Assembly (NCBI GenBank): GCA_949285025.1
Contig: CASDXG010000109.1
Span: forward strand, 1 to 43,904
Length of the DNA: 43,904 bases
Direction of reading: 5' to 3'
Origin: an uncultured Bacteroides sp.
Lineage (GTDB): Bacteria; Bacteroidota; Bacteroidia; Bacteroidales; Bacteroidaceae
Shown: positions 8,199-17,292 of the stretch, piece by piece
How the letters are laid out: each line of letters begins with the position of its first letter
Position numbering within the stretch: the stretch's first letter is position 1
Notes under the pieces: model-generated
The model's database searches: none
Told to the model about the DNA's origin: nothing
Seen by the model: the letters and a program-made list of their open reading frames with translations, nothing else
Translations under genes and position numbers: made by a program

Positions 8199-10841
8199 AT
8201 GCGATACATTCCCTTTATCTTATTGACTTTCGCAGGTATCTTTTGTTTCCCGGGAACAGGATACACACAAGAAAAGATTGCGGAAGAAGATAATAATCCC
8301 GTAATTCTTTATGACGGCACAAGAAAAAAATATGAGATTGCCGACATAAAAGTAACAGGCATGAAAAACTATGAAGACTATGTATTAATAGGAATATCCG
8401 GTTTAAGCGTAGGACAGACCATTACCGTTCCCGGTGATGACATTTCAGATGCCGTGAAACGATATTGGCAGCACGGGCTATTCTCCGATGTAAAAATCTC
8501 TGCAGAAAAAATCGTCGGAAACAAGATTTATCTGTTAATCCAGCTGAAGCAACACCCCCGTATTGCTGATGTAACTTATTATGGAGTAAAGAAAGGTGAA
8601 AAAGACGATATAAAAACCAAGCTGGGAAACCTGACAAAAGGTATGCAAATCACGCCCAATGTCATTGACCGGGCCAAAATCCTAATCAAAAGATATTTCG
8701 ATGATAAAGGATTCAAAAACGCAGAAATCAATATCGTCGAACGCGAAGATCCAAGCGATCCTGAGCAAGTATATATTGACATCTACGTAGACAAGAAAGC
8801 AAAAATCAAAATCCACAAAATCACAATTGAGGGAAATGAAGTGCTATCGGACAGAAAACTGAAACGCACGATGAAGAAGACCAACGAAAAAGGTCGTCTT
8901 GTAAACCTCTTCAAGGCAAAGAAATTCATCGATGAAAGATACGAAGAAGATAAACAGAAAATCATTGAAAAATACAATGAGCTGGGATATCGTGACGCTC
9001 AAATCGAAATAGACAGCGTATCGCAACACGATGAACGTACAGTAGACATTTATATGAAAATCCATGAAGGGAATAAATATTACCTGAGAGACGTCACTTG
9101 GGTAGGTAATACGGTATATCCTTCTGAACTATTAAGCCAACAATTAGGCATGAAACGCGGTGATGTCTATAATCAAAAATTACTGCAAGACCGACTAAAG
9201 AACGATGAAGATGCTATCGGAAACAACTATTACAACAACGGTTACGTCTTCTATAATCTGGATCCGGTGGAAATCAATATAGACAACGACTCCATCGATT
9301 TGGAAATGCGCATTTATGAAGGAAAACAAGCAACAATCAGCCATGTAAGAATCAATGGTAACGACCGCTTATACGAAGATGTCGTACGCCGGGAACTAAG
9401 GACACGACCGGGAGACTTATTCAGCAAAGAGGCACTTGAACGTTCTTACCGTGAAATAGCTCAGATGGGACATTTCAATCCGGAAACCATCGATCCAAAC
9501 GTACAACCCGACCCGGCAAATGGAACTGTTGATATCAATTGGAACTTGGAATCGAAGCCCAATGACCAAATTGAGTTCTCGGCCGGTTGGGGACAGACAG
9601 GTGTTATCGGAAGACTAAGCTTAAAGTTCACAAACTTCTCATTCGCAAATCTATTCCGCAAAAACGAAAATTTCAGAGGCTTCCTTCCACAAGGTGACGG
9701 ACAGACGCTGACCGTCAGCGGACAAACAAACGGCCGGTACTATCAATCGTATAGCATTTCATTTTTCGACCCGTGGTTCGGAGGTAAACGTCCGACCCAG
9801 TTCTCTCTGTCCGCATACTATTCTATTCAGACAGATGTCAGCAGCCAATATTATAATCAGGCATACATGAATAACTATTACAGTTATCTGAGTGGATATG
9901 GAGGCTATTACGGAGATTATTACGACAATTACAGTTCGTACTTCGACCCCGACCGTTCCTTAAAAATGTTCGGTTTCTCTATCGGATGGGGCAAACGTTT
10001 GAAATGGCCGGATGACTTCTTCCAGATATATGCAGAGCTCTCTTATCAACGGTTTATCTTAAGAGACTGGGATTACTTATATATCCGTATGGCCAACGGC
10101 GACTATATGACAACCGGGAAATGCAACAGTTTAAGCCTGAACCTCACATTGTCACGTAATTCTCAAGACAATCCTATCTATCCGCGTTACGGTTCCGAGT
10201 TTTCAGCATCTGTACAAATAACTCCGCCCTATTCGTTGTTTGACAAAAAAGACTACAACACCTACGGTAAAAACAATGCAGAAGAAGCTGCATCCATGTA
10301 TAAATGGATTGAATACCACAAATGGAAATTCAAAGCCAAAACGTATACAGCTTTAATGGGTATCCAGAAATGTCCGGTCATAATGACCCGCACAGAGTTC
10401 GGTATATTAGGACATTTCAACAAGAACAGACGTTCTCCTTTCGAGACCTTCTATGTAGGAGGTGATGGAATGACAGGATACAGCTATAACTACGCATCCG
10501 AAACCATTGCTTTACGCGGTTACGAAAACGGAGCTCTAACCCCCTATGGCAGCGAAGGTTATGCATATATCCGTTTAGGTGCTGAATTAAGATACCCATT
10601 GATGTTGGAAAGTTCAACCAGCATTTACGCACTCGGTTTCGTAGAAGCTGGTAATGCATGGACCGATGCTTCCGATTTCAATCCATTCAAGCTCAAGCGC
10701 TCGGCCGGAGTTGGCGTGCGTGTATTCCTCCCGATGGTCGGTATGATGGGTATTGACTGGGCATACGGATTCGATAAAATCAACGGTTCTATGGATCAAA
10801 GCGGAAGCCAGTTCCACTTCATTATAGGACAAGAATTCTAA
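8199..10841 (+). CDS. bamA: Outer membrane protein assembly factor BamA
   Basis: Core of the machine that folds beta-barrel proteins into the outer membrane. The 880-residue protein starts with a signal peptide (to about residue 23, ending YTQ), followed by about five POTRA repeats (about 35-440), each with IKVTG/ITIEGNEVLSDRKL-type strands. A C-terminal 16-strand barrel follows, ending in the outer-membrane sequence FHFIIGQEF with terminal Phe. The VGGDGMTGY and ALRGYENG segments correspond to the conserved barrel/loop region that carries the RGF-type motif. A strongly tyrosine-rich stretch (about residues 550-590) sits within the barrel, probably in a surface loop. It is tightly linked to uppS and ompH. 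Confidence 0.94.
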   Translation: MRYIPFILLTFAGIFCFPGTGYTQEKIAEEDNNPVILYDGTRKKYEIADIKVTGMKNYEDYVLIGISGLSVGQTITVPGDDISDAVKRYWQHGLFSDVKISAEKIVGNKIYLLIQLKQHPRIADVTYYGVKKGEKDDIKTKLGNLTKGMQITPNVIDRAKILIKRYFDDKGFKNAEINIVEREDPSDPEQVYIDIYVDKKAKIKIHKITIEGNEVLSDRKLKRTMKKTNEKGRLVNLFKAKKFIDERYEEDKQKIIEKYNELGYRDAQIEIDSVSQHDERTVDIYMKIHEGNKYYLRDVTWVGNTVYPSELLSQQLGMKRGDVYNQKLLQDRLKNDEDAIGNNYYNNGYVFYNLDPVEINIDNDSIDLEMRIYEGKQATISHVRINGNDRLYEDVVRRELRTRPGDLFSKEALERSYREIAQMGHFNPETIDPNVQPDPANGTVDINWNLESKPNDQIEFSAGWGQTGVIGRLSLKFTNFSFANLFRKNENFRGFLPQGDGQTLTVSGQTNGRYYQSYSISFFDPWFGGKRPTQFSLSAYYSIQTDVSSQYYNQAYMNNYYSYLSGYGGYYGDYYDNYSSYFDPDRSLKMFGFSIGWGKRLKWPDDFFQIYAELSYQRFILRDWDYLYIRMANGDYMTTGKCNSLSLNLTLSRNSQDNPIYPRYGSEFSASVQITPPYSLFDKKDYNTYGKNNAEEAASMYKWIEYHKWKFKAKTYTALMGIQKCPVIMTRTEFGILGHFNKNRRSPFETFYVGGDGMTGYSYNYASETIALRGYENGALTPYGSEGYAYIRLGAELRYPLMLESSTSIYALGFVEAGNAWTDASDFNPFKLKRSAGVGVRVFLPMVGMMGIDWAYGFDKINGSMDQSGSQFHFIIGQEF

Positions 10842-10851
10842 ACTCAACATT

Positions 10852-11367
10852 ATGAAAAAATTAGTATTTGCTGCTTTTCTATTCATCGCATGCGCACTCA
10901 CAACACATGCACAACGGTTTGTTCTGGTCGATATGGAATATATTACACAACAAATTCCCGCCTACCAACAAGCCAACCAAGAGTTGGAAACGCTTTCAAA
11001 ACAATGGCAAAGTGAAATTGATGCCAAAAACAATGAAGCAAAAGCCCTGTATGAAACGTATCAAAAAACGGCGTCTTCATTGACCGATACACAAAAAACG
11101 GCTAAAGAGAACGAGATCATCGCCAAAGAAAAAGAAGCCGCAGACCTAAGAACAAAATACTTCGGGCCTCAAGGAGAAATGATGAAACAACAAAAAGAAC
11201 TCATAACACCCTACCTTGACGCCATATACAATGCCATAAAAGAACTATCCACCGAAAACGGATATGATGCTGTAATAGATCGGGCTTCTGCACAAAGCAT
11301 GGTTTTCGCTTCGCCGCGCATAGACATAAGCGATGAAGTTCTTGAAAGATTAGGATATTCAAATTAA
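10852..11367 (+). CDS. OmpH/Skp-family periplasmic chaperone (first copy)
   Basis: Skp-type chaperones hold unfolded outer-membrane proteins in the periplasm on their way to BamA. This 171-residue protein has a signal peptide (residues 1-21, ending THAQ). A short strand, RFVLVDMEYI, is followed by a long charged coiled-coil segment (about 40-125, rich in K, E, Q and A), and the protein returns to a beta strand near the end (YDAVIDRASAQSMVFAS). It begins 10 bases after bamA, so it belongs to the same transcript. Confidence 0.9.
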   Translation: MKKLVFAAFLFIACALTTHAQRFVLVDMEYITQQIPAYQQANQELETLSKQWQSEIDAKNNEAKALYETYQKTASSLTDTQKTAKENEIIAKEKEAADLRTKYFGPQGEMMKQQKELITPYLDAIYNAIKELSTENGYDAVIDRASAQSMVFASPRIDISDEVLERLGYSN

Positions 11368-11372
11368 TTTTA

Positions 11373-11380
11373 TACATTTG
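11373..11380 (+). promoter_or_regulatory. -7 box for the second ompH gene
   Basis: TACATTTG is an exact TAnnTTTG match located right after the first ompH stop codon. It would give an 11463 gene leader of about 75 bases. This suggests the second copy can be expressed independently of the bamA transcript. Confidence 0.5.
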
Positions 11381-11462
11381 CAAATAAGTTGAAGGGACTG
11401 AACTTCCGGTAACTTCAATACAACAAATCTGAAAAGAATTAACTAACTAAAAAACCAAAGAC

Positions 11463-12023
11463 ATGTTAAAGAAAATTGTTTTATTACTTTTACTTATTGC
11501 ACCGGTAAGCGCATTCGCTCAAAAATTCGCACACTTCAGATCAATGGATATCATTATGGTAATGCCGGAATGGACAAAAGCTCAAACTGATATTCAAGCA
11601 ATGCAAAAACAATATGAGGATGAAATGAAACGCGCTTCGGAAGAATTCAACAAAAAGTTTGCAGAATATCAAAAAGAACAATCAACTCTTCCGCAAAACA
11701 TACAGGAACGTCGCCAGAAAGAACTGCAAGACATGAACGAAAGAGCAGCGCAATTCCAACAAGATGCTTCACAACAATTACAAAGCGCATACGAGAAAAT
11801 GATGGAGCCCATCTATCAGAAATTGGATGAAGCTATCAAAGCTATCGGCACTGCAGGCGGTTATACTTATATTTTTGACCTGAACAGAACGGATATCCCA
11901 TACATCGATACAACAACTTCAAAAGATGTAACCAACGATATTAAAACCAAATTAGGAATCAGTCTTACTGCTGTTCCTGCTACACCGGCTACGGGAACTA
12001 CTACACAACAACCGGCACAATAA
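11463..12023 (+). CDS. OmpH/Skp-family periplasmic chaperone (second copy)
   Basis: A 186-residue paralogue of the upstream OmpH protein. The signal peptide ends at about residue 20 (AFAQ). The same strand-coiled coil-strand plan follows: KFAHFRSMDIIMVMPEW, then a charged helical tentacle (about 45-120, with repeated MQKQYEDEM and KELQDMNERAAQF), then GGYTYIFDLNRTDIPYID. The C-terminal tail is rich in Thr, Ala and Pro and absent from the first copy. A promoter box and a 95-base gap separate it from the first copy. It ends the bamA group and is followed by a hairpin. Confidence 0.9.
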   Translation: MLKKIVLLLLLIAPVSAFAQKFAHFRSMDIIMVMPEWTKAQTDIQAMQKQYEDEMKRASEEFNKKFAEYQKEQSTLPQNIQERRQKELQDMNERAAQFQQDASQQLQSAYEKMMEPIYQKLDEAIKAIGTAGGYTYIFDLNRTDIPYIDTTTSKDVTNDIKTKLGISLTAVPATPATGTTTQQPAQ

Positions 12024-12051
12024 GTTATCTATAAACGAAATATACATTTAG

Positions 12052-12090
12052 GGCGAAACAAAGAATTCTGTACAAAATCTTTGTTTCGCC
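12052..12090 (+). terminator. Hairpin after the bamA-ompH group
   Basis: A perfect 13-base inverted repeat, GGCGAAACAAAGA at 12052-12064 and its complement at 12078-12090, encloses a 13-base loop. The following sequence (TTGATTATTCTATCTT) is only moderately T-rich, so termination may be partial. Confidence 0.55.
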
Positions 12091-12120
12091 TTGATTATTC
12101 TATCTTACCATCCATTTGGC

Positions 12121-12963
12121 ATGATGAAAACATTCAAACTCGAGCAGGGCCCTATCGGAATATTCGATTCCGGATACGGAGGACTTACCATCCTTGAAGA
12201 CATACGTAAAGGACTTCCTCAATATAGCTACATATATCTGGGCGATAACGCACGCGCTCCGTACGGGACCCGGTCGTTTGAGGTAGTATATGAATTTACG
12301 CTTCAGGCCGTAAAGAAACTATTCGAGTTAGGATGCCCCCTCGTCATTCTGGCATGCAATACGGCATCAGCCAAAGCACTACGCAGCATACAGCAGCATG
12401 ATTTACCTCTAATAGCCCCACAAAGAAGGGTATTGGGAGTCATCCGTCCCACAGCTGAATCCATCGGGAAACTGACAATCACGCGGCATGTAGGCATTTT
12501 AGCCACAGCAGGAACTATTCATTCCGAATCATATCCGCTTGAAATCCAAAAATTATACCCCGACATTCATGTCAGTGGAACAGCGTGTCCCTTATGGGTA
12601 CCATTAGTAGAAAACGGAGAAGCAGACTCAGATGGTTCCGACTACTTCGTAAAGAAATACATCAACGAACTGTTATCGCAAGACCATGAAATTGACACCA
12701 TTATCTTGGGATGCACACATTATCCGCTTCTCATGAGAAAAATCCGACAATATACCCCCTCTCATATTCGCCTCATCGCACAAGGAGAACACGTAACAAA
12801 CAGTCTGAAAAACTATTTATCACGACATCCGGAAATAGAAACAATGTGTCGGAGAGAAGGAACATGCAATTTCTTTACGACAGAATCGGTAGAAAAGTTT
12901 CAAGAATCGGCTTCCGTATTCCTAAACGAGGAGATCAATGTAAAAAACATCACGCTGAAATAA
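12121..12963 (+). CDS. murI: Glutamate racemase
   Basis: Interconverts L- and D-glutamate and supplies the D-glutamate of peptidoglycan stem peptides. The two catalytic cysteines are Cys79 (LACNTASAKAL) and Cys198 (LGCTHYPLL). The N-terminal GIFDSGYGGLTIL carries the conserved Asp-Ser pair, and GDNARAPYG follows. The ATG at 12121 gives 280 residues, and 12124 is equally possible. An in-frame TTG at 12091 is rejected because it directly follows the hairpin arm. It is convergent with the permease gene, 27 bases away. Confidence 0.95.
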   Translation: MMKTFKLEQGPIGIFDSGYGGLTILEDIRKGLPQYSYIYLGDNARAPYGTRSFEVVYEFTLQAVKKLFELGCPLVILACNTASAKALRSIQQHDLPLIAPQRRVLGVIRPTAESIGKLTITRHVGILATAGTIHSESYPLEIQKLYPDIHVSGTACPLWVPLVENGEADSDGSDYFVKKYINELLSQDHEIDTIILGCTHYPLLMRKIRQYTPSHIRLIAQGEHVTNSLKNYLSRHPEIETMCRREGTCNFFTTESVEKFQESASVFLNEEINVKNITLK

Positions 12964-12990
12964 GAGAAAGGCCGAGACATTTCAAAAGAT

Positions 12991-14220
12991 TCAATCCGAC
13001 AAAAATCGCTTGCTCAGAGCACGGACAGGATACCATACGGAAAGAAAACCTACCGCAAGTACTGTAACAAATATCAGAATTATATCGGCAACATGCACAC
13101 TTACCGGATAACTGTCGATAATAAAACTTCCGGTACTTCCTAAAGATATAAATCCGTATCGCTGCTGAAGATAACAAAGCAATAAACCAGACACAATCCC
13201 CACCGATGTCCCCAATAAAGAAATCATCCAGCCCTCGAAGAAAAATATGCGTACAATCTGATTGTCGCCCGCACCTAAATTACGCAAAGTCACCACGTCT
13301 TCTTTTTTATCGAGAATCAGCATTGATAAAGAGCCTATGACATTAAAGCAGGCTATAACAAGAATAAAAGTAAGAAACAGATAAGAAATCAGTTTCTCCA
13401 CCTCCATCAAACGAAAAGTATCTTCCTGCTGTTCATAACGGTCCTGTACACGGAAACTATCACCCAAGATTGTTTGTATATGCCGCTTTACCTGATCAAT
13501 ATCACTCCCCTGCTTTAATTTCAGATTAACAGCACTTACCTCCTTGTCATACCTGAACAAACGACGGGCAAAACCCAGAGAAGTCAGAATATAAGCTCCG
13601 TCATATTTTTCCTGATTCACGGCAAAAGCCAGACCTGAGGAAAACAATTGACCGGTCACAAAAGAAGCTGACGGATTCGCGATATTTACTTTTACCCCAC
13701 GCTTAGGAGCATAAACCTCAAGAGGATCAAGGAAACGCATACCCGTACCTAAGACAGAAATCAGTTGCAAACCGGGAATCGCATAATCGGCCACTTCATC
13801 ATGTAACAATAAATCTCCTTTACCAAACAATATACTATCAATCGGAGTCAGAGAGTCAAACTCATCATCAACCCCTTTCAACACCGCCATAACCTGGCGG
13901 TCATGGTACTGCACCAGTACATTATCTTCTAACGAAACCGAAAAGACATCCACCTCCGGCAAAGTCCGCAAAGCACAAATCCTTTCATCCTCCCCATTGA
14001 AGACTTTCCCTTTTACTGCCGTAATCTTCAATTCCGGGTCAAAAGCCGTAAAGAATGTTGCAACTAAATCCTGGAAACCATTAAAAACAGACAGCGTACA
14101 AACCAAAGCCAATGTAGCCAAAGCTATGCCACACACCGATATTGCCGATATCACATTGATGGCATTATGCGATTTCTTTGAGAACAAATACCGCTTGGCT
14201 ATGTACAACGGAAAATTCAT
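12991..14220 (-). CDS. FtsX/LolCE-type ABC transporter permease
   Basis: A 409-residue membrane protein of the MacB/FtsX permease superfamily. The topology is one N-terminal membrane helix (about 21-43), a large extracytoplasmic domain (about 45-270), then three helices (about 278-304, 330-352 and 378-402). The N-terminal sequence IAKRYLFSKKSHNAINVISAISV is typical of LolC/LolE proteins, which extract lipoproteins from the inner membrane toward the outer membrane. No ATPase partner (LolD) is next to it, so the complex must recruit one from elsewhere. It is transcribed after a terminator that follows rbfA, and no clear promoter box was seen. Confidence 0.85.
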   Translation of the reverse strand: MNFPLYIAKRYLFSKKSHNAINVISAISVCGIALATLALVCTLSVFNGFQDLVATFFTAFDPELKITAVKGKVFNGEDERICALRTLPEVDVFSVSLEDNVLVQYHDRQVMAVLKGVDDEFDSLTPIDSILFGKGDLLLHDEVADYAIPGLQLISVLGTGMRFLDPLEVYAPKRGVKVNIANPSASFVTGQLFSSGLAFAVNQEKYDGAYILTSLGFARRLFRYDKEVSAVNLKLKQGSDIDQVKRHIQTILGDSFRVQDRYEQQEDTFRLMEVEKLISYLFLTFILVIACFNVIGSLSMLILDKKEDVVTLRNLGAGDNQIVRIFFFEGWMISLLGTSVGIVSGLLLCYLQQRYGFISLGSTGSFIIDSYPVSVHVADIILIFVTVLAVGFLSVWYPVRALSKRFLSD

Positions 14221-14249
14221 ATCCTATTTTTTCAATAATACCGATAAAC

Positions 14250-14312
14250 AAAAAAGACACAGACCACAACAAAGCATTTAAAATAATCTGCCCCGACAAG
14301 ATCTGTGTCCTT
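14250..14312 (-). terminator. Terminator of the aroQ-pyk-rbfA group
   Basis: On the minus strand GACACAGA (14309-14302) pairs with TCTGTGTC (14263-14256), followed by a T run at 14255-14251. The loop is about 38 bases, long for an intrinsic terminator, but the T tract and position 24 bases past the rbfA stop support the role. Confidence 0.6.
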
Positions 14313-14336
14313 TAATTTTTTCCCGATTCCAACATT

Positions 14337-14672
14337 CTATTTTTTCAACAATTCATCAATATGAGCCGCATAATCCAATGAATCATCGACAAAGAACTTC
14401 AATTCAGGAATAATCCTCAACTGGAAACGCACCCTTGCTCCCAATTCATAACGTATTGCTTTCACATTGGCATTAATGTTTTTAACGATATCCTCGCTTT
14501 TCTCTGATGGAAATACACTCAGATAAACACGAGCATAGCTCATATCCGGACTAATCCGAACAACACTTACCGACACCAATACTCCCGGCATCGCTTTTGT
14601 CTGTAACAAAAACATCTCACTCAGCTCTTTCTGAATCAAGCGAGCAATCTTATTCTGTCTGGTCGTGTCCAT
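14337..14672 (-). CDS. rbfA: Ribosome-binding factor A
   Basis: A small KH-fold protein that binds the 30S subunit and assists maturation of the 16S rRNA 5' end, which matters in the cold. It has 111 residues, with the N-terminal TRQNKIARLIQKELSEMF, the central strand SVSVVRISPDMSYARVYLSVFP, and the C-terminal RIIPELKFFVDDSLDYAAHIDELL, all characteristic. It starts 7 bases after the O-methyltransferase stop codon and is the last gene of its transcript. Confidence 0.93.
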   Translation of the reverse strand: MDTTRQNKIARLIQKELSEMFLLQTKAMPGVLVSVSVVRISPDMSYARVYLSVFPSEKSEDIVKNINANVKAIRYELGARVRFQLRIIPELKFFVDDSLDYAAHIDELLKK

Positions 14673-14679
14673 TTTTATT

Positions 14680-15321
14680 TCAAGTTTTTTTACGTATAAT
14701 TGTCAGGCCGTCACGCAAAGGCAGTATGACTTTTTCCACACGTTCGTCAAGTGCCACCCGATCGTTGAACTTCATTATTCCGAGAGTCTGTGCATCCGGA
14801 TGAGAAGAGATTTCCAACACATGTCCATCCCATAATGTATTATCAGCAACAATGTACCCGCCCGGAGACAGCTTTTCAAGTATCATCTCATAATATTCTA
14901 TATAAAATCGTTTGTTCCCATCCATAAAAGCCATATCGAATGTTACATCCATACGGGGAACCAACTCCAACGCATCGCCTATATAAAAACGTATTTTATC
15001 CGAATAGGGAGAATTTTCCAACCACGGCCGGGTAAAATCTTCCTGCTCGTCATTGATTTCAAATGTATGAAGCAAGGCGTCATCCTGCAAGCCTTCGGCC
15101 ATACAAAGAGCCGAATATCCGCTATAAGTTCCTATTTCAAGCACCTGTTTCGGCCGAATCATCTGCACAAGCATCTTCAAAAGACGACCTTGCAAGTGAC
15201 CGGAAGCCATGCGGGGGCGCAACAGTTTCACATGCGTTGCGCGATACAATGCCTTCAGATAATCACTCTCTCCGTCTATATGCCGAAGAATATACTCATC
15301 TATCGCATCTGTATCCTGCAT
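14680..15321 (-). CDS. O-methyltransferase (class I SAM-dependent, COMT-like)
   Basis: A 213-residue SAM-dependent O-methyltransferase of the catechol-O-methyltransferase-like family. The SAM-binding motif VLEIGTYSGYSALCMAEGL lies at about 60-78. FDMAFMDGNKRFY carries a metal-coordinating Asp, and IVADNTLWDGHV matches the DN motif used for Mg2+ binding. The ATG at 15321 sits 10 bases after the pyk stop, whereas a longer reading frame starting at 15441 runs back over pyk and is rejected. The substrate is unknown. It lies between pyk and rbfA. Confidence 0.9.
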   Translation of the reverse strand: MQDTDAIDEYILRHIDGESDYLKALYRATHVKLLRPRMASGHLQGRLLKMLVQMIRPKQVLEIGTYSGYSALCMAEGLQDDALLHTFEINDEQEDFTRPWLENSPYSDKIRFYIGDALELVPRMDVTFDMAFMDGNKRFYIEYYEMILEKLSPGGYIVADNTLWDGHVLEISSHPDAQTLGIMKFNDRVALDERVEKVILPLRDGLTIIRKKT

Positions 15322-15331
15322 CCTTACCAGC

Positions 15332-16792
15332 TTATAAATAACGGTTCCGGTTCGGCAATACGTAACTATCCTCGTTCTTAAGGACATCGCCCACCTGATT
15401 GATTTCCAAGAACGACGTATGAGTTCCCTGTTTACCTCCACTTAAATAGCCAACCATATCATTCTCCGACAAAACACCATCATTAATCAACTTCCGTAAA
15501 GCTGCGAAATAATATTCTTGTCCGTTGGCTTTTTCAGGCATATAAATAGCCTCCACTCCATACGACAAGGCCAGATGCCGCATTGTTTTCTCCTTATAAC
15601 AAATAGCCAATACAGGATATTTCCCGCGAAATGCAGCCAGACTGCGCGCAGTAAGTCCACTAAAACTATCTGTTATAATCGCACGAATAGGCATCAATGT
15701 TGTGGCCATTACCGCCTGTTTTGCCAAAAATGCCGTAACATCTGTATTTTCCGGAGTCAAAGGAATAGGAATATCATTTTCTTCCATCTTATCTTTTTCG
15801 GCCTGTGCCGCAATCTTCGCCATTGTTCTCACTGCCTCCACAGGATATTTTCCATAAGCAGTTTCTCCGCTCAACATTAAAGCATCCGTACGATAATAAA
15901 TCGCATTTGCAATATCGGTCACTTCTGCACGGGTCGGACGAGGATTATTTATCATTGTATGCAGCATTTGGGTAGCTACTATTACCGGTTTTTTCGCTAG
16001 AATACATTTTTTTATTAAGATCCGCTGAATACCGGGAATACGTTCTTGAGGAACTTCAATTCCCAAATCGCCACGGGCAACCATAACTCCATCGGCAACC
16101 TTCAAGATTTCGTCAATATTATCCACGCCCTCTTGATTCTCTATTTTAGCAATAATTTTTATATCGCTTTTATGCTCATCCAATATCTTCCTTATGTCAA
16201 GGACATCTTGCTTGTTCCGGACAAAAGAATGAGCAATGAAATCAATGTCTTTCTCTATAGCATATAAAATATTATTGATATCTTTTTCGGTCAACGAAGG
16301 TAAATTTATACGCACTCCCGGTACGTTAACGCTCTTACGACTTCCCAATGTCGCATCATTCGTGACTTTACAATACAATGCATTCTCATCCTTCTCAAGC
16401 ACTGTTAACGCCAGTTCTCCATCGTCAATTAAAACATTTACTCCGACAGACAAGTCATGTACAAAATTTTTATATGTCACGGCAATACAGTCACGGGTCG
16501 TTTCTCTGGACGGATCACCGACTATTTTCACTTCATCTCCGATTTTATAATCAATCGGACCTTCGGTACTTGCAGTCGTCCGCACCTCCGGACCTTTCGT
16601 ATCCATCAAAATCGCAATTCTGTTAGACACCTGGCGCACATTGGCTATCAACTTTTCAAAACCTTCGCGAGTAGCATGCGCCGTATTCATACGCACGACA
16701 TTCATTCCCGCGTTATATAAATCGCGGATAAAATCAACTTCACAACGCAAGTCCGATATGGACGCAACAATTTTCGTTTGTTTAAGCATCAT
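15332..16792 (-). CDS. pyk: Pyruvate kinase
   Basis: Converts phosphoenolpyruvate and ADP to pyruvate and ATP, the last step of glycolysis. The 486-residue protein begins TKIVASISDLRC and includes the barrel motifs AKIENQEGVDNIDEIL (with the catalytic lysine), DGVMVARGDLGIEVP (Mg2+ and substrate ligands) and MLSGETAYGKYPVEAV. The beta-domain lid is at about 70-165. The C-terminal allosteric domain (about 345-486) is present. The usual TKIVATIGP start is TKIVASISD here, as is common in Bacteroidota. It begins 18 bases after aroQ. Confidence 0.95.
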   Translation of the reverse strand: MMLKQTKIVASISDLRCEVDFIRDLYNAGMNVVRMNTAHATREGFEKLIANVRQVSNRIAILMDTKGPEVRTTASTEGPIDYKIGDEVKIVGDPSRETTRDCIAVTYKNFVHDLSVGVNVLIDDGELALTVLEKDENALYCKVTNDATLGSRKSVNVPGVRINLPSLTEKDINNILYAIEKDIDFIAHSFVRNKQDVLDIRKILDEHKSDIKIIAKIENQEGVDNIDEILKVADGVMVARGDLGIEVPQERIPGIQRILIKKCILAKKPVIVATQMLHTMINNPRPTRAEVTDIANAIYYRTDALMLSGETAYGKYPVEAVRTMAKIAAQAEKDKMEENDIPIPLTPENTDVTAFLAKQAVMATTLMPIRAIITDSFSGLTARSLAAFRGKYPVLAICYKEKTMRHLALSYGVEAIYMPEKANGQEYYFAALRKLINDGVLSENDMVGYLSGGKQGTHTSFLEINQVGDVLKNEDSYVLPNRNRYL

Positions 16793-16810
16793 ATTTTTTT
16801 AATAATAATT

Positions 16811-17239
16811 TTATTTGTCGCCCCTTCCCAAAAGAGCTTCCACAGCCAACCGGTAGGAATCTAATCCGAATCCACAAATCACGCCCACACAGGCACAGGA
16901 AATCATTGATTTATGGCGAAACTCTTCCCGCTTATGAACATTAGATATATGCACTTCTATAACAGGCGATTCCACTGCCCGGATAGCATCTTGTAATGCT
17001 ATTGAAGTATGAGTATAAGCTCCGGCATTCAAAATAATCCCGTCACATGAGAAACCAGATTCTTGGATTTTATCAATCAGCTCACCTTCAATGTTCGATT
17101 GGAAATAGTTAATATCAATACTCGGATATCGCATTCTCAAACGCTTTAAATAACTTTCAAACGATTCCTCCCCATAAATAGAAGGCTCACGCTTCCCCAA
17201 TAAATTTATATTAGGCCCATTGATTATTTGTATCCTCAT
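16811..17239 (-). CDS. aroQ: Type II 3-dehydroquinate dehydratase
   Basis: Dehydrates 3-dehydroquinate to 3-dehydroshikimate, third step of the shikimate pathway, as a dodecamer. All family landmarks are in the 142 residues: NGPNINLLGKREPSIYG with the catalytic Arg and Tyr, FQSNIEGELID, ILNAGAYTHTSIALQDAI, and EVHISNVHKREEFRHKS with the catalytic His. It heads aroQ-pyk-methyltransferase-rbfA, from a promoter that overlaps the xerD promoter region. Confidence 0.95.
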   Translation of the reverse strand: MRIQIINGPNINLLGKREPSIYGEESFESYLKRLRMRYPSIDINYFQSNIEGELIDKIQESGFSCDGIILNAGAYTHTSIALQDAIRAVESPVIEVHISNVHKREEFRHKSMISCACVGVICGFGLDSYRLAVEALLGRGDK

Positions 17240-17261
17240 ATTTTAATTCAAATGAATTTAA

Positions 17262-17269
17262 TACCTTTG
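17262..17269 (+). promoter_or_regulatory. -7 box for xerD
   Basis: TACCTTTG is an exact TAnnTTTG match 33 bases before the xerD ATG. It lies just left of the oppositely directed aroQ box, so the two transcripts would start within a few bases of each other and cross. Confidence 0.55.
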
Positions 17270-17284
17270 TAGAGAAAATCGGGG

Positions 17285-17292
17285 CAAATATA
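17285..17292 (-). promoter_or_regulatory. -7 box for aroQ
   Basis: The minus strand reads TATATTTG, an exact TAnnTTTG match, giving an aroQ leader of about 40 bases. The box lies downstream of the xerD start site, so transcription from one promoter crosses the other. Confidence 0.5.

Noticed and set aside
15322-15441. N-terminal extension of the O-methyltransferase
   Set aside because: It overlaps the pyk coding sequence. The ATG at 15321 lies directly after the pyk stop codon.
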